A stretch of 64,000 nucleotides of DNA, taken from assembly GCA_013397455.1 (NCBI GenBank), contig VYZB01000335.1, positions 560,480 through 624,479 on the forward strand. The letters run 5' to 3'. Position numbers and translations under genes: made by a program. Origin of the DNA: Crotophaga sulcirostris. Taxonomy: Eukaryota; Chordata; Aves; Cuculiformes; Crotophagidae. The notes under the pieces are model-generated. The model saw only the letters and a list, made by a program, of their open reading frames with translations. It did no database searches and was not told the origin of the DNA. Below are positions 1 to 12,000 of the stretch, piece by piece. How positions within the stretch are numbered: position 1 is the first letter of the stretch; each line of letters starts with the position of its first letter.

Positions 1-929
1 ACGACAGCCTACAGCGCAAATGCCCTTAGCCAGCTGCTTGGCTTGATGTACAATTCTCTCTTTTTTAATGAGATTAGCATTCACAAAATGTGCTAGCTCG
101 ACAGGCATGACAATTTAAGTCCTCTGCTTATTCAGGATACAGCAGATACAGTGGTCACTTTTAAAAACGACGCAATTTAAAAAGATATGTGAATTCACCA
201 GAGCTGCTGCAGTTGGTCATTAATCATGGGAAGAAGAGGAGCTTCTTATAGATCCATTAGGAACAGAGGACTGGAAAGGATGAATCTTGAAATCGTGGTA
301 AGTGTATAAACTTAGCAGCCTACCTTCTTGAGACTTGTGTGAAGGATCTATTTGCCAACAAAAAAACAACAGAAGATTCCAGTTTCCTACCCATTCCAGT
401 CATCAGACACATCTGCTGCAGTTAACACCAAAATTGTTAAAAAAAGAAAGGGGGTATGTTAAATGCTGGGGAGGGGGGAGGATTCAATAACGCAGAGGTA
501 GTGTTATAAGTATGGATTAGCAAAATGATTATTGGTCATGCTTTTTTTTAAAAAAAAAAAGCTTGTGAAGTTGAAACAGTTAAACTCATATGTTGACTAT
601 AAAGTTGTAAAACATCATTGCCATGAATAAGCAATTCTTTGTTTAGAATGCATTTTTAAGCAGAATGATGAAAAATTGAGCTATTCTGTTTCACAGACAC
701 TTTTCACAGCACAAAGCTATTAAAACGATAACACCCAGCCAGCTTCCCTTGCAAGGAAGTGACAAATGCAGTAGAGTGTATTGTATCAACGATTTGCAGA
801 TTACGGTCTCTAACAGGACACAGTGGGGCCATTATCATGTGTTGTCACCGTGCACCATCAGAAGGTCCTCCATCTGCAGATTGCCACCACAACACGCTGC
901 CCATGCCAAGGATCTGCTGAGTAACAGGC
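1..929. other. Intergenic, AT-rich, no recognised gene
   Basis: AT-rich with short homopolymers (poly-T and poly-A near 541-560). A consensus donor-like gtaagt at 298-303 follows 24 open codons from an ATG at 226, but nothing supports a real exon. Confidence 0.6.
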
Positions 930-1330
930 CAGGACCCCGTGAGAACCTCCAGCCTCCGGGGTCGCCTGCAAAACCCGGCTCCCCGTCACTCGATCACTGC
1001 AACTCAATTAATGTATCTGGGTCAGGAAAATGGTTTACGGGTTACGAAACGGGGCGGCGGCGGAGATCAGCACCCGGTGAGCCCAGGTGGGAGCCGGGAA
1101 TGGGCACGGGACTGGGGGGGCTCGGGGAAGAGGGCACGGAGGCGGGGATGCACGGGTGGGGTAGGGATGCAGCAGGGATGGGGATGCGGGCGGCAGGGGT
1201 GCCTCGCAGCACCCCCTCCCTGGTCCAGCTGTTTATAGGGAGGTGGCGGGGAGGGGGGCGGCAGCCGGGGGGACCCCTGCAACTTTCCCCCGCGGGGGTG
1301 CAGGGGTATTTGCTTGACGCAAGAAGAGGC
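930..1330. promoter_or_regulatory. CpG-island-like block with clustered G-runs
   Basis: About 28 CpG dinucleotides by eye count in 400 bp, in strong contrast with the AT-rich, CpG-poor flank at 1-900. The plus strand from about 1089 to 1290 carries many runs of three or more G, for example starting at 1089, 1096, 1102, 1108 and 1114. These form a G-quadruplex pattern. A TATA-like tttatag lies near 1230 and a possible donor (cccggtgagcc) near 1077. This suggests a promoter, but no coding exon can be attached to it, and I found no TSPAN7 first exon nearby. Confidence 0.45.
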
Positions 1331-1339
1331 AAAAAAATG

Positions 1340-1733
1340 TATTTCGTGTATGTATGTGTGTGTGCATAGATATGTGAGTGCACATACATGTGTGCATAGA
1401 TACGTGTGCATGGATACGTGTGCATAGACATGTGCACAGATATATGTGTGCATATCACAGTATCACAGTATTACAAGGTTGGAAAGGACCTCTGAGATCA
1501 TCGAGTCCAACCTACAACCCAACATGTGTGCATAAATATATGTGTGCAGATATGTGTGCATATACATGTGTGCATAGCCATATGTGCGCACAGATATGTG
1601 TATGCATATATATGTGTGCCTATATGTGTGTGCCTATGTATGTGTGTGCATATATATGCCTCCATAGATATATGTGTGCATTCATATATGTATGCATCGA
1701 TATATGTGTGCCTAGATATACGTGTGTATATAT
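1340..1733. repeat. Alternating purine-pyrimidine repeat (TGTGCATAGATA-like)
   Basis: Degenerate tandem units of roughly 12-16 bp built on tgtgtgcatagata run from about 1340 up to the assembly gap. They are interrupted at 1454-1524 by a CR1 tail. Long stretches of alternating TG/CA/TA could adopt Z-DNA. Long apparent open frames here are by-products of the repeat and of the Ns that follow. Confidence 0.85.
1454..1524 (-). mobile_element. CR1 LINE 3' tail inserted in the simple repeat
   Basis: About 70 bp matching the terminal CR1 sequence on the minus strand, including gttggaaaggacctctgaga and two tail units reading atcacagt on the plus strand. It is flanked on both sides by the same tgtgcat repeat, so the insertion came after the repeat existed. 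It is heavily 5'-truncated and belongs to the same subfamily as the copies at 43113, 45210 and 46982. Confidence 0.9.
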
Positions 1734-2341
1734 NNNNNNNNNNNNNNNNNNNNNNNNNNNNNNNNNNNNNNNNNNNNNNNNNNNNNNNNNNNNNNNNNNN
1801 NNNNNNNNNNNNNNNNNNNNNNNNNNNNNNNNNNNNNNNNNNNNNNNNNNNNNNNNNNNNNNNNNNNNNNNNNNNNNNNNNNNNNNNNNNNNNNNNNNNN
1901 NNNNNNNNNNNNNNNNNNNNNNNNNNNNNNNNNNNNNNNNNNNNNNNNNNNNNNNNNNNNNNNNNNNNNNNNNNNNNNNNNNNNNNNNNNNNNNNNNNNN
2001 NNNNNNNNNNNNNNNNNNNNNNNNNNNNNNNNNNNNNNNNNNNNNNNNNNNNNNNNNNNNNNNNNNNNNNNNNNNNNNNNNNNNNNNNNNNNNNNNNNNN
2101 NNNNNNNNNNNNNNNNNNNNNNNNNNNNNNNNNNNNNNNNNNNNNNNNNNNNNNNNNNNNNNNNNNNNNNNNNNNNNNNNNNNNNNNNNNNNNNNNNNNN
2201 NNNNNNNNNNNNNNNNNNNNNNNNNNNNNNNNNNNNNNNNNNNNNNNNNNNNNNNNNNNNNNNNNNNNNNNNNNNNNNNNNNNNNNNNNNNNNNNNNNNN
2301 NNNNNNNNNNNNNNNNNNNNNNNNNNNNNNNNNNNNNNNNN
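1734..2341. other. Assembly gap (608 Ns)
   Basis: Run of N directly after the TG-rich repeat and before a very GC-rich segment. The true length and content are unknown. Translated frames that cross it are meaningless. Confidence 1.
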
Positions 2342-2429
2342 GGGGCCGAGCGGCGCCGGGGCCTGAGGGGGGTGCCCTGCGGTGGCAGCGGCCCTGCGGG
2401 CTCCTCTCACAGCTCCCCGAAACTCCAGT
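2342..2429. other. GC-rich sequence bordering the gap
   Basis: Very GC-rich and CpG-rich (ggggccgagcggcgccgggg). With the block at 930-1330 this brackets the gap with CpG-island-like DNA. Part of it could be the 5' part of the adjacent CR1, which is itself GC-rich, so its origin is uncertain. Confidence 0.5.
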
Positions 2430-3092
2430 GGCGCCTCGGGTGTATCGGGAACAGCGCGGCCAGCAGGGGCAGGGGAGGGGTTGTGCCCCTGTACTCAGCG
2501 CTGGTGAGGCCGCACCTCGTGCGGTGCTCAGTTCTGGGCCCTTTACTGCGAGGAGGACATGGAGGTGGTGGAGCGTGCCCAGAGAAGGGCAACGAGGCTG
2601 GTGAAGGGGCGGAAGAACAAGGCTTATCTTATGCGGAACAGCTGAGGGAACTGGGGCTGTTTAGTCTGGGAGTTGGGCTGGATGATCCTTTTGGGTCCCT
2701 TCCAGCTCGGGTTGTTCTATGATTCTGTGATTCTATGGAGAAGAGGAGGCTGAGGGGAGACCTCATCGCTGCAACTCTCTGAAAGGAGGTTGTAGTGCGC
2801 TGGGTGTTGTGTCTCCTCTCCCAAGTGACAGGCCAGAGGATGAGAGGAAATGGCCTCAAGTTGCACCAGGGGTGGTTCAGATCAGACATCAGGAAAAATT
2901 TCTTCACCGAAAGAGTTATCAGGCACTGGAACAGCTGCCCAGGGCGGTGGTTGAGTCACTGTCCCTGGAGGTGTTCAAAAGACAGGTGGGTGAAGTGCTC
3001 AGGGAATTTGGTTTAGTGATGGACTGGTACAGTTGGTCTGGATGATCTCAAAGGTCTTTTCCAACCAAGCAATTCTATGAATCTATGATTCA
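2430..3092 (+). mobile_element. CR1 LINE, 5'-truncated, with a nested CR1 insertion
   Basis: Non-LTR retrotransposon remnant on the plus strand covering the end of ORF2 and the 3' UTR. Recognisable CR1 segments include ctggtgaggccgcacctcgt, the gaaaaatttcttcaccgaaa stretch, and the terminal gatgatctcaaaggtctttt. It ends in degraded ATTCTATG-type units near 3070-3090. The reading frame is broken. A second CR1 tail interrupts it at 2670-2738. Confidence 0.92.
2670..2738 (+). mobile_element. Nested CR1 3' tail inside an older CR1
   Basis: About 69 bp made of a CR1 terminus (ttgggctggatgatcctttt, then two to three ATTCTATG/ATTCTGTG units). It splits the host element between tttagtctgg and agaagaggagg, which are adjacent in other CR1 copies such as 47526 onward. 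Both elements point the same way. At most one or two bases of target duplication are visible, as usual for CR1. Confidence 0.85.
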
Positions 3093-6000
3093 TCTGCCGG
3101 GGTGTGTGTGACTGCAGGACACTGGGCTCTGCCTCCAGCATGAAATTGACTGGAATATCTCAGAGAGGCAAAAACTTGAGGCTTGAAAGACAAAGACTCC
3201 CTTCACCCCTTTTTATTGTGAAGATGCTCACAGGCATTATTTGTCCTGCTCTGGGGTTTGGGGCTGGAGATTCAGAGCTGGACAGGGAATTGCCTGTATG
3301 GGAGAAAATGTCTTTCAGCATTGTGATGTGAATTTGTGTTTGTATTCAAGCTGCAAGGATCAGGAGAGCATAGCAAGTGCAAGTACCCTAGGTTTAACAA
3401 TGCTCTGCTTACAGCTTTATAACATGGGAGAGCCAGGCTGTATCTTAAGAGCAAGAGCTCTGCACCAAATCCATTGAGAGGCCAGGGCTCCTCCAACTCT
3501 GCATCTCTAACGTTAGCTCTCTTTGGCAGCTCTAGTGCACATGATTACGTTGAGGCAGTAGGATTTATGAATGTTACCTTACAAGAGCAGGTCATGAAGC
3601 TGGGATGCTGCTGGAACCTGGTCCCTAACCTTGGCTTCACCTCAGCCTCAAATCTGAACTCCATGCTAAAAGTAATCTGGATGTTGAATCCCAGCCTAAA
3701 CTGATCAGAAATCTTCTACTACTGTACGTCTTTGAGAACCTTAGCTTCAGCTGAAACAGACATGACTCTCTGCTGAGCCATGGTGGGCCTTGAGTGGCAA
3801 CACACCCTTGAGAGAGAAAAAAGCTCCAGAGAGAACCTGCTTCTCGTTATTGTCACTGCAGCTACCAGCCCACTGTGAAATCCAGTAAGGATGGACAGCA
3901 GAGAAATAACCATATTAGTCTAGGGACAGAGAAGGAGCTGATCCTACAGAACCCTGACAGCAGAGCAGCAGTGTGGGTCTTGCTGGCCTCCCCTGGGTGA
4001 AGGTAAAAGAGACTTATGGTGTGTGTGCCTTCAAGAAAAGCATAGCCAGAATGAGTGTGCACATGTACCTCGGTAATCTGAACTGTTGCACCAAGACCAC
4101 AGGCAAGGGTGTGGGAAATGCCTTCAGGTTTTCCTTTCTTTCTGTAGTTCACGTGTTGGAGGAGGCTATGAGTGCATAGGAATGAATTCTGGAGCATGGC
4201 AAGTCCCTCCTAGTGGTGCACCTACACAGTCTCCAAAGCAGTGCTCCAAACAATATCTTTTCCTGCGTTAAAACTGAAACAAGATCAGTGCTAAGCAACG
4301 TTATCTCCTCAAGATACAAAACCAGTGTAGTTTGTGTAGCTGAGACATATCGAAGTGATAAACCAGACTTTGCCATGCCAGGGACAGTGTTTAAAAACAG
4401 AGAAAGAAAAAATGGTCCCCAAACAATTGCTTTTGTAACATGCAAAAGTTTTGCCATGAAGACTACCACGAGATTTTTTTGACTTTGACTTATTTAAGAG
4501 TTGGTTATTTGGTTGGTTATAACTCTACTGTTTCTCAAAAAAAATGAAGGCATTTAAAGGATGCTTGAGGGGGAGTATTCTGTAGGAGACTCTGGTTTTT
4601 TTGAAGCATTTACCACTTTTGTGGAAAATTCAGATGACAGGTGCATAAATCTTTATTGACTTGACCATTAAAATGTAAATAAGTGCAGTAACGGCAAAAA
4701 ATTATATTGATACTAACAGCAGTTATAAATATTCACTATACAAATATTAGAGTAAGATTTTTGACAGAAAATAGCTAAGCAAGAGCAGGAGAGACTTATC
4801 TTCCTGCCCCTCACACATGGGCTGTAGAAAAGATAAATGCTGCTGTCACAGGCCACGGGATGTAGCCATTTATTTCTGTAGCTATGGTTGTACCACCCCT
4901 CCACTTCAGGTGTTTTTAAGAAAATGTGAAACAAAATATAATATCCACCAGAATTTAAATAGCCAGCCAACAGAAAGCATATATGGCTGTCTTGGTAGAT
5001 CCTGAATCTGACAAAGGTTGGGGGTTGGGGTTTTTTGCCAATAATGTTATTTTAGGTTGGTCTATTTTGTAGTGCCTAACTTGAGATAGTTAAGGAGTCT
5101 CAGCTTAACCTTAGGCACCCAGGGAAGTGTTCACCTCTAAAACATAGGCTTGCATTGCTTGGCAGGGAATGGTGCAGACTAAATGACTGGTTTTCTAAAG
5201 AGGATGCTGTTGTCTGCAGCTTCCTGGAGTTATGTCTTCTGTTTCACACTTCCAGGGGCAAAGTCAAAGCAGCAGGACTTAGGAGAAGGTCACGCTGCTT
5301 TTGCAAGAGATGTCAGCCCCTGAGTTTTCTTCCAAGGGTGATGTCTTGAGAACCATATAATCCACGTCATCTCCTCCTGTACCTAGAGTCTCCTGTGGAG
5401 ACTATGGGAGGAATGCTGAGCTGCCTTTTGACATACAGTCAAACAGCATATACGTCATTGGATGTAGATGCAAATTTTGGATTAAAAATGAAAATGCCTG
5501 AACAGAGCTGGACATAAAGCTGCCTGATTACAACAAATGCTATTAAAATATGACAAGAGCACCAAACCATCAAACATTTTAGACTTAAATGGAATTATCG
5601 AACAATTGCTGCCCTTCATGTGTACACTGAAAATATGTTTACTTTTTAAAATAATTTTATCGCATTTTTGCAGATTTGGGAGTGCAGATTTTCAAGTACA
5701 TTTCTTGAACAAAATCAAAGCAATTCTTTCTAAAGCAAAATACATTTTCAGTCCTGTAATCCATGTGCGCAAAGTTGGGGACATAATTGCTCTTCACGTC
5801 TCCCTGCAGAGAACATTCTTGTAGTTATTCAAAACAGGACATTTTTGCCTAGCTGTGTCATTTGAAAAAATATTTATTTAAAACACTAGCTCTTTGCAGG
5901 GCTTCTTCTGACATTTGGTGTTTGTGAGGTCCTTTTCCTACAAAATGCACAGGGAATATCCTCTTTCTTAATAAGACTGCAGTGCATAGGTGTAGAAGGA

Positions 6001-9000
6001 GCTCCTTCATACCTCAATACGAGAGCATCACACTGTAAAAAGTGAAAACAACAACTTCCATCCTTACCTGAAGCTGACATTGGTTATTTGGTAGTTAAAG
6101 AGAAGCTTTCTGGGGAAAGTGATGGAAAGATGTAAACGGCCATTGTATCAAAAGTGATAAGACTTTGCATCCTTCTACAGTTAGAGCAGGTGCCATGAAA
6201 TATGGTGCTTTCTTTTCTTCATGCCCACTCTGGTCTTGCCCAGATTTCCTGTGGTGCTGTTGAAGGCGAAGACTGTAACCTCTGCTGTCCTTTACTGGGC
6301 ATTCTGGCTTTTAAAGAACACTTCCTTCACCCTCCCTGGAGAGCAGAGGTTTGAGACTTTTTTCTCCTTCTCTTGTACCTTCTGTTTCACATTGCCTGCC
6401 AGTGGCTGTCCTCATGTGGACCTACAGCCTGTGTCAGCCTGTTGCTGAGTTAAGGCAGTCTTTTTTTGACAAAAGGCAGAAAGCAGAGGGAAAAATAAGA
6501 GCCTGATAATTTTGCCACGCTTGTGTGTTTCAGGTGAGTTCCTGTGGCTCTGTATAGGTCCCACAAACTCCTCTGCATGGTAAATTTGGGTCTAAGAAAG
6601 CAGAGCTCTTGCATGGCAGCCAATTCTTTGCATGGCTGGTAGCTGCACGCTTTTGGCAGGTGCATCAGTGGGACCAAGCTATTAGGCCCAAGCCCCAAAA
6701 TGTGTTTTCTAGTGAAGCCTCAGTCTTTATCTGTCCCCAGGGAAGGCATGAGGGTGCACAGGCAATCCCAGAGAATGATTTATCAGAACAGAACAGACCC
6801 TGTAAGGAGGAACATGCAGTGTTGATATCAACTAAGGTGTGCCCATTTACAACAATCAACGAGGAACAGCCAGTCTGATGCAGCACAGACATAAGGGAGC
6901 AAATACAGACATCAGATTTAGTAGTTCATCAACAAGTATGAGTTGGATGAAGCACATATTTAGCACCAGTTGTGGGATGGATCTGCAGTATTGAAAACAG
7001 ACAGCCACCTTGAACTCAGGAGCAAGCAATACGTGTATACGGGGGAAGTAGTAGTAATACTCAGAAGCTTTCTTAGAGCTTTTAAGAAAGTCTTAGGATG
7101 CTTTGTAGGAATGCACATCACACTTTATAAATTATGCTCAGTAAATGAAGTCTTTTGGCTTATGTGAGGCCAAGAAGAGATGACAAGGGAAGAAGAATTA
7201 AAATAAGTAGTTTTAGGAGAGAAAAGTGGTAAAAGCAGTTAAAGTTATACCTGTAACACAAACTAACCAGTTACAAGATCAAAAGTGGTACAGAGATTAA
7301 TACAACTGAGATAAAGGTTACACTCTCGTCCTCCTGGGAGCCAGTTGACCACTAGGTATATCCACTCACCATGTTTGTTTTTTAGTGGTCTTTTATAATA
7401 ATTATTAGATGATTAAGTAAGGGCTATGCTGAGATGTGACCTTCCTTTGGCTCTGGATTATTCTTTGCTGTGGAGACAATGATATTATTGATGTTTTTTC
7501 AGCTTTAACCCAAAATCCACTACTATGGGACGGCAGAAGTAAGTGTGTGGTGGATAGATGTGTTTTATTTTGTTTCCCTTCAGAGCAGGCATGTCATATC
7601 TGGTTTTTATCAGTAATGTTGGTACAAATATGCTTTTTATAGTTTTTCCAGTTTTTCAGCAAATGCCTTGATTTAAAAGGGAAATTTCTGTCTGTTTTGT
7701 ATGGAGGCACTTCTGATGCCTTGTGATAGGTTTCCTGATTACTCTAAAGCTCTGCAAAGTGTCCTCTCTAAAGGGAGTGGAACAGAAATACATGTGTGAA
7801 TAAGTATAACTACCATGACAGGATAAATTAAGATTGGCAGCATTTACAGAGAAAGAGTGGAAGACCTGAATAGATAAGAGGTCAGAAAGCAGAAAAATAC
7901 ACAAATAGCATATCTATATTATTTCAGGAGAAAAACATTATTACATCTCCAGATGATATGAATTGTGACACACAGCAAGAAAAGTGAAGCCATACAATTT
8001 TCTAAACTTCATCTTTAGCAATAAAGTGACATTTAACCCTGCATGTTTGCCAAGTCACACACGCTTTGTGTTTCTCCTTTTTTAATGGTTTTATTTTTTG
8101 TAGTTCTGAGTACCAGCACCAGTTTCTGTCTTGGAGTCCTTGGAATACCTGGACATTTTCTTAAGGTCAATAAGTAATTTACAATTACCTTGAGAGGAAT
8201 TAGATTATTTCTTCATCTGGAAATATAAATGTGAGGGGTTAAGAAGCATCTGTGAGGCCCCCCTTACCAATGATTTTCTGATATTTAGCTTCTGTCAAGA
8301 AGGATGGTGGAGCTGCACCTTAAAATTTGAACACCACAGCATTTTATATTCTTTCCATTTTCCTCCATTTCCTTTCTTGACTATACTGTGATTTGTTTTC
8401 CCTAGATTTCTTCTAAGTCTGCCCTGAAGCAAGTGCACACAGAACTGGGGATCCTGGCCTATTCTTCAGAACTGGCAGAAGTTACCTTTTGCCATCAAAG
8501 GTTTGTAAGTGTTCACACAAGAAGTAGGAGCAAGCAAGTAAATTCCATCTTTTCTGTTATGCAGGTGCATCTATCTGCTTATATTAGTGTGACACAACTG
8601 TATATGATGAGGCAAAGCAACATAGGGAGAGGGTCACATCAATTCTGTTGTTAACTTCATGGTACAACTGGCAGGACCTGATTTCCAGTGAGATGACAAA
8701 AGAGAACAAATCCCTATTTTGTTCAATACAAAGGAGTACAAGGGACAGTGGAGAGAGTCAGAGGCCACGGTCAGCCTAAGAGTTCACTGAACAGCCATAC
8801 TCAAGGTGGCAAATTGAGACCATGCACAAAGTGAAAGGAACTTTGAGCTACACTGCATGAATTTTTAGCCAGTGTGTTTTCTCTTGACATGGTGCCTAGG
8901 TTTCCTTCTCCTCCTCTAAACAATGACTCCTCTTCATGCCTTCAGAAAACAAGAGGATTGATTTTAAAAGTAGCAATCTATTTTACAACAGCTTACTAAT

Positions 9001-12000
9001 GATAAAAAGAGAAAAAAATACAATTTAATAGTCAGCATGTTTTGGTGAATAGAATTAAGCTGTCTGAAGCAATGACACTTCAAAAACATTTTGTTACAGA
9101 TAAACTGTAATGACAATAAATCTTAATCAAAGAAACAAGACTGACACTTGGACTGTATCTTGTCCTCACCTTAGTGTCAATCTAAGCAGAGATCTTGATT
9201 TTTAAGGACATTCTGTTGCATATTGCATACAGGTATCTGTTAAATGAGCATGCAAAAGATCTAGCTTCATCTTAGAGGGTCAGCTGTTGTTTCTGGAGCA
9301 GGTTCCTTCCCTGTGATGCTGCAGAATGGAGCGGATATGAACTGCTCAGTCAGACACTGTTTCTTGGATGAGCTGGCTGAAAGGGGTGGATGAGAGCAGC
9401 TCTTCCTCCCTTGCGGAGAATTTTTTGCTTTGTGCCTACAACCCTTCTAGGAGAGCAATCTCAACACTGTTTCCTGGAGACACCCTTTCCTTATCCTTCT
9501 CAGGTTCCTTTAGTGAGCAGTCTCGTTTCCTCCACGACCATATGACAATTTCCTGAGCTGTTTTGTGAGGAGCTCTGCTTCTCTAAATGCAGGAGCAGCA
9601 AACAGCTGGGGACTCAAGCAGTGTCATTCTTACCAGCCATAACAAGCCCTGCCTGCCAGACCCCTAGCACACCCTCCTACCCTTCCTAGGGTCTTGACTG
9701 CTTGGGCTTAGGGACATCTTAGTGGGTGCAGGCGTCATGTCTTGAATCAGAGGTGTTTGAGAAAAAGCTGTGCAAATCCTTGGTGGGAAAGGCTACCCTT
9801 CTTTGAGCAGGTGCTTCTAAACTGGGCACTGTACCCGTGCTTTCTGCCTGAGCTACACTGCAGCTACATGGCAGGCATGCCCTCGCCTGTGCTCCGCGCT
9901 GGCCACCCATGGTAGATGGTCTTAGGTCAAGGAATGCAAGAAGCATCCACGGCTTGTTTGCAAAGTCTCCCTGGCACTGGAAACAAAGCACCATATGCTT
10001 GAGCAGCAGGAGCAAAAGGACGAGCTCAAGGCAAAGGGAGTTGAGAGCAGAAGCGCAAGGAGGCGCACAGGAAGGGTGCCAGGACACCATGCTTCATGCT
10101 CCCCCATTCCTCCTTATGGAGCACTGATGGATAACACACAGCTACCTCCTCCCCCTGCAGCTCGGAGAGGGTGCCTCCCACTTCCCTTTCTGATATCCTT
10201 CCCCCGTGGTGGCTACTGTGTATGGGCATCTTCCTATCTCTCTTACCATTTTTTGGAATCATCACCCCGACCTGTCTTTGCCTTACAGTCTGTCCTAGGC
10301 CCTTGCTGTGTTAGGTGCCTGCTCAGCCCACTGAAACCAATGGCAATTCCAGCAACAGTGCTGGGGCAGGGACATCAGGTCCTGTCCATGTGCCATTGCC
10401 CCTAGCACGGAGCACGGCAGGCAGGCCCCGGTGCCACTGTCACTGACGCAAAAGACACAAAGGTTGCCTGTATCGCTGGCTCTTCACACTGGGTCTACTG
10501 GAACCAGACTTAAACTCTACATGCTCAAGATTTTTAATTAACACCAGATCACCTAGGGCTTTCCTTTTTTAACATGCGTAGTCAAGACTGAAAATCTTTT
10601 GTAACAGTTGAATGGCTTTGAAATGTGTGATTCTTTTACATGTTTGTCCTGGGTTGTATATGTTTGTTATTGCTTCTTTTTTTTTTTACTGACAACCAAC
10701 AAATATAAATTTGAAAGAACTTTATTGATATAAAAGTCACTTATATTCAATACTCAATCTTACATGGAAAAAGGAAACAAAAACGAGGACTGTGTAAATA
10801 TCAGCACTACAACACACTGTGGAAATGATCCCTGAAGACCTCCCTACACTTTCCAGCTTCTCCTGAGGCTTCTGACCTGCTACTCAAGAGTTGCAGAGCA
10901 GCACCGGAACATGTCACATCTTCCTGCCATCATATTGGCTTCATGGATGAAGGAAGCAAAGTGTGCCATTAGTCCCTGAGAGTCACTGCAGACATCTCAG
11001 TGACATTCACGTGAATGTCCCCCATAGGGAAGAAGAGCTCAGCAAGTCACTTATTCATCACTTTGATGTATTGAGAACCTACAGGCTTTAGAAAATGAAG
11101 TAAGTCTTTCTGTCTCTTCCCTTTTTTTCCCTTTCCGGGAAATAATTTGCTTGCTTTCATCCCAGTTTACATTTTATAGTCCTCTTTGAGGCCCAGCCTA
11201 GCCTGCAGACAGGTGCAGGGTCTTTTATCCCACAGGCCACCTTTTGGAAAGTTGTCACATGGCAGCTGCACAACGTAAGCCACATGAACTGCACAAGTCA
11301 CACGAAGCCAAACTAAATGATATACTGTTTTTTTCACTAGGTTCTGGTGATTCCAGAGACATAGCAAAGACCTCTAAAATACTTATGAATTACTGACAGG
11401 ATGTTATTGCCGTGCAGGAGCAGGACAAAAAAGACACACAGTGGGTGCACCATGGAGGTGATACCATAGGGAAAGGATGTCACCATTTCTGTGCATGTAT
11501 GAGAGAACCAGGTGTACCTTTTCAGTTTTCAGGTTTTAGCGCCTGGATAACACCGCTGACATTCAGAGCACTGCTGCAGCTGATAAAGTAGCATCAAATA
11601 AAATGCAGTGTTCTACATTTACTTTCTTCTGAAGATTTTTCTGTCAAATTGGGTCAGCTTCTAAGTAAAGAAAGAGAGAGTTTTAATCTGTCAGCACTGC
11701 AAACCTAGTCTGGGAATTTGTGCTTAGAAATGTTGTGGACTCTGAATTTGGCAAGCGCTATTGTTGGTGAATAAGGTATAATGGTATACAATCTAAAACC
11801 AGATCATTTCTGCTTTGCTTAGCTTACTATTATTTTAGCAAATATTTGCTTTGGTGGTTTGTTGGGATAATATGAACAAATAAAAGCTCTATAACGATAC
11901 TTTTGGCAACATTGAAAATAAAAAATGCACCAACATCCCCCAGATTTTTAAACAGTTACGTTTGTCACCTTTATAAAAATACTCTCTATTATAGACATGA

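Noticed and set aside
226..297. ATG followed by 24 open codons and a consensus GTAAGT donor at 298
   Set aside because: Short, with an in-frame stop at 190-192 and no recognised protein or promoter. Donor-like sequences are common by chance.
1042..1458. Overlapping frames on both strands in the GC-rich block, up to 206 codons
   Set aside because: GC-rich DNA has few stops by chance. The peptides are Gly/Arg/Pro-rich with no domain and change character where the TG repeat begins.
1378..2722. Long open frames (about 400 codons) on the plus strand and a 232-codon one on the minus strand
   Set aside because: They consist mostly of unknown residues from the N gap plus translated TG repeat and CR1 sequence.
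9719..10405. Overlapping 123- and 136-codon frames on opposite strands
   Set aside because: Locally higher GC explains the lack of stops; no motif, splice site or homology was recognised.
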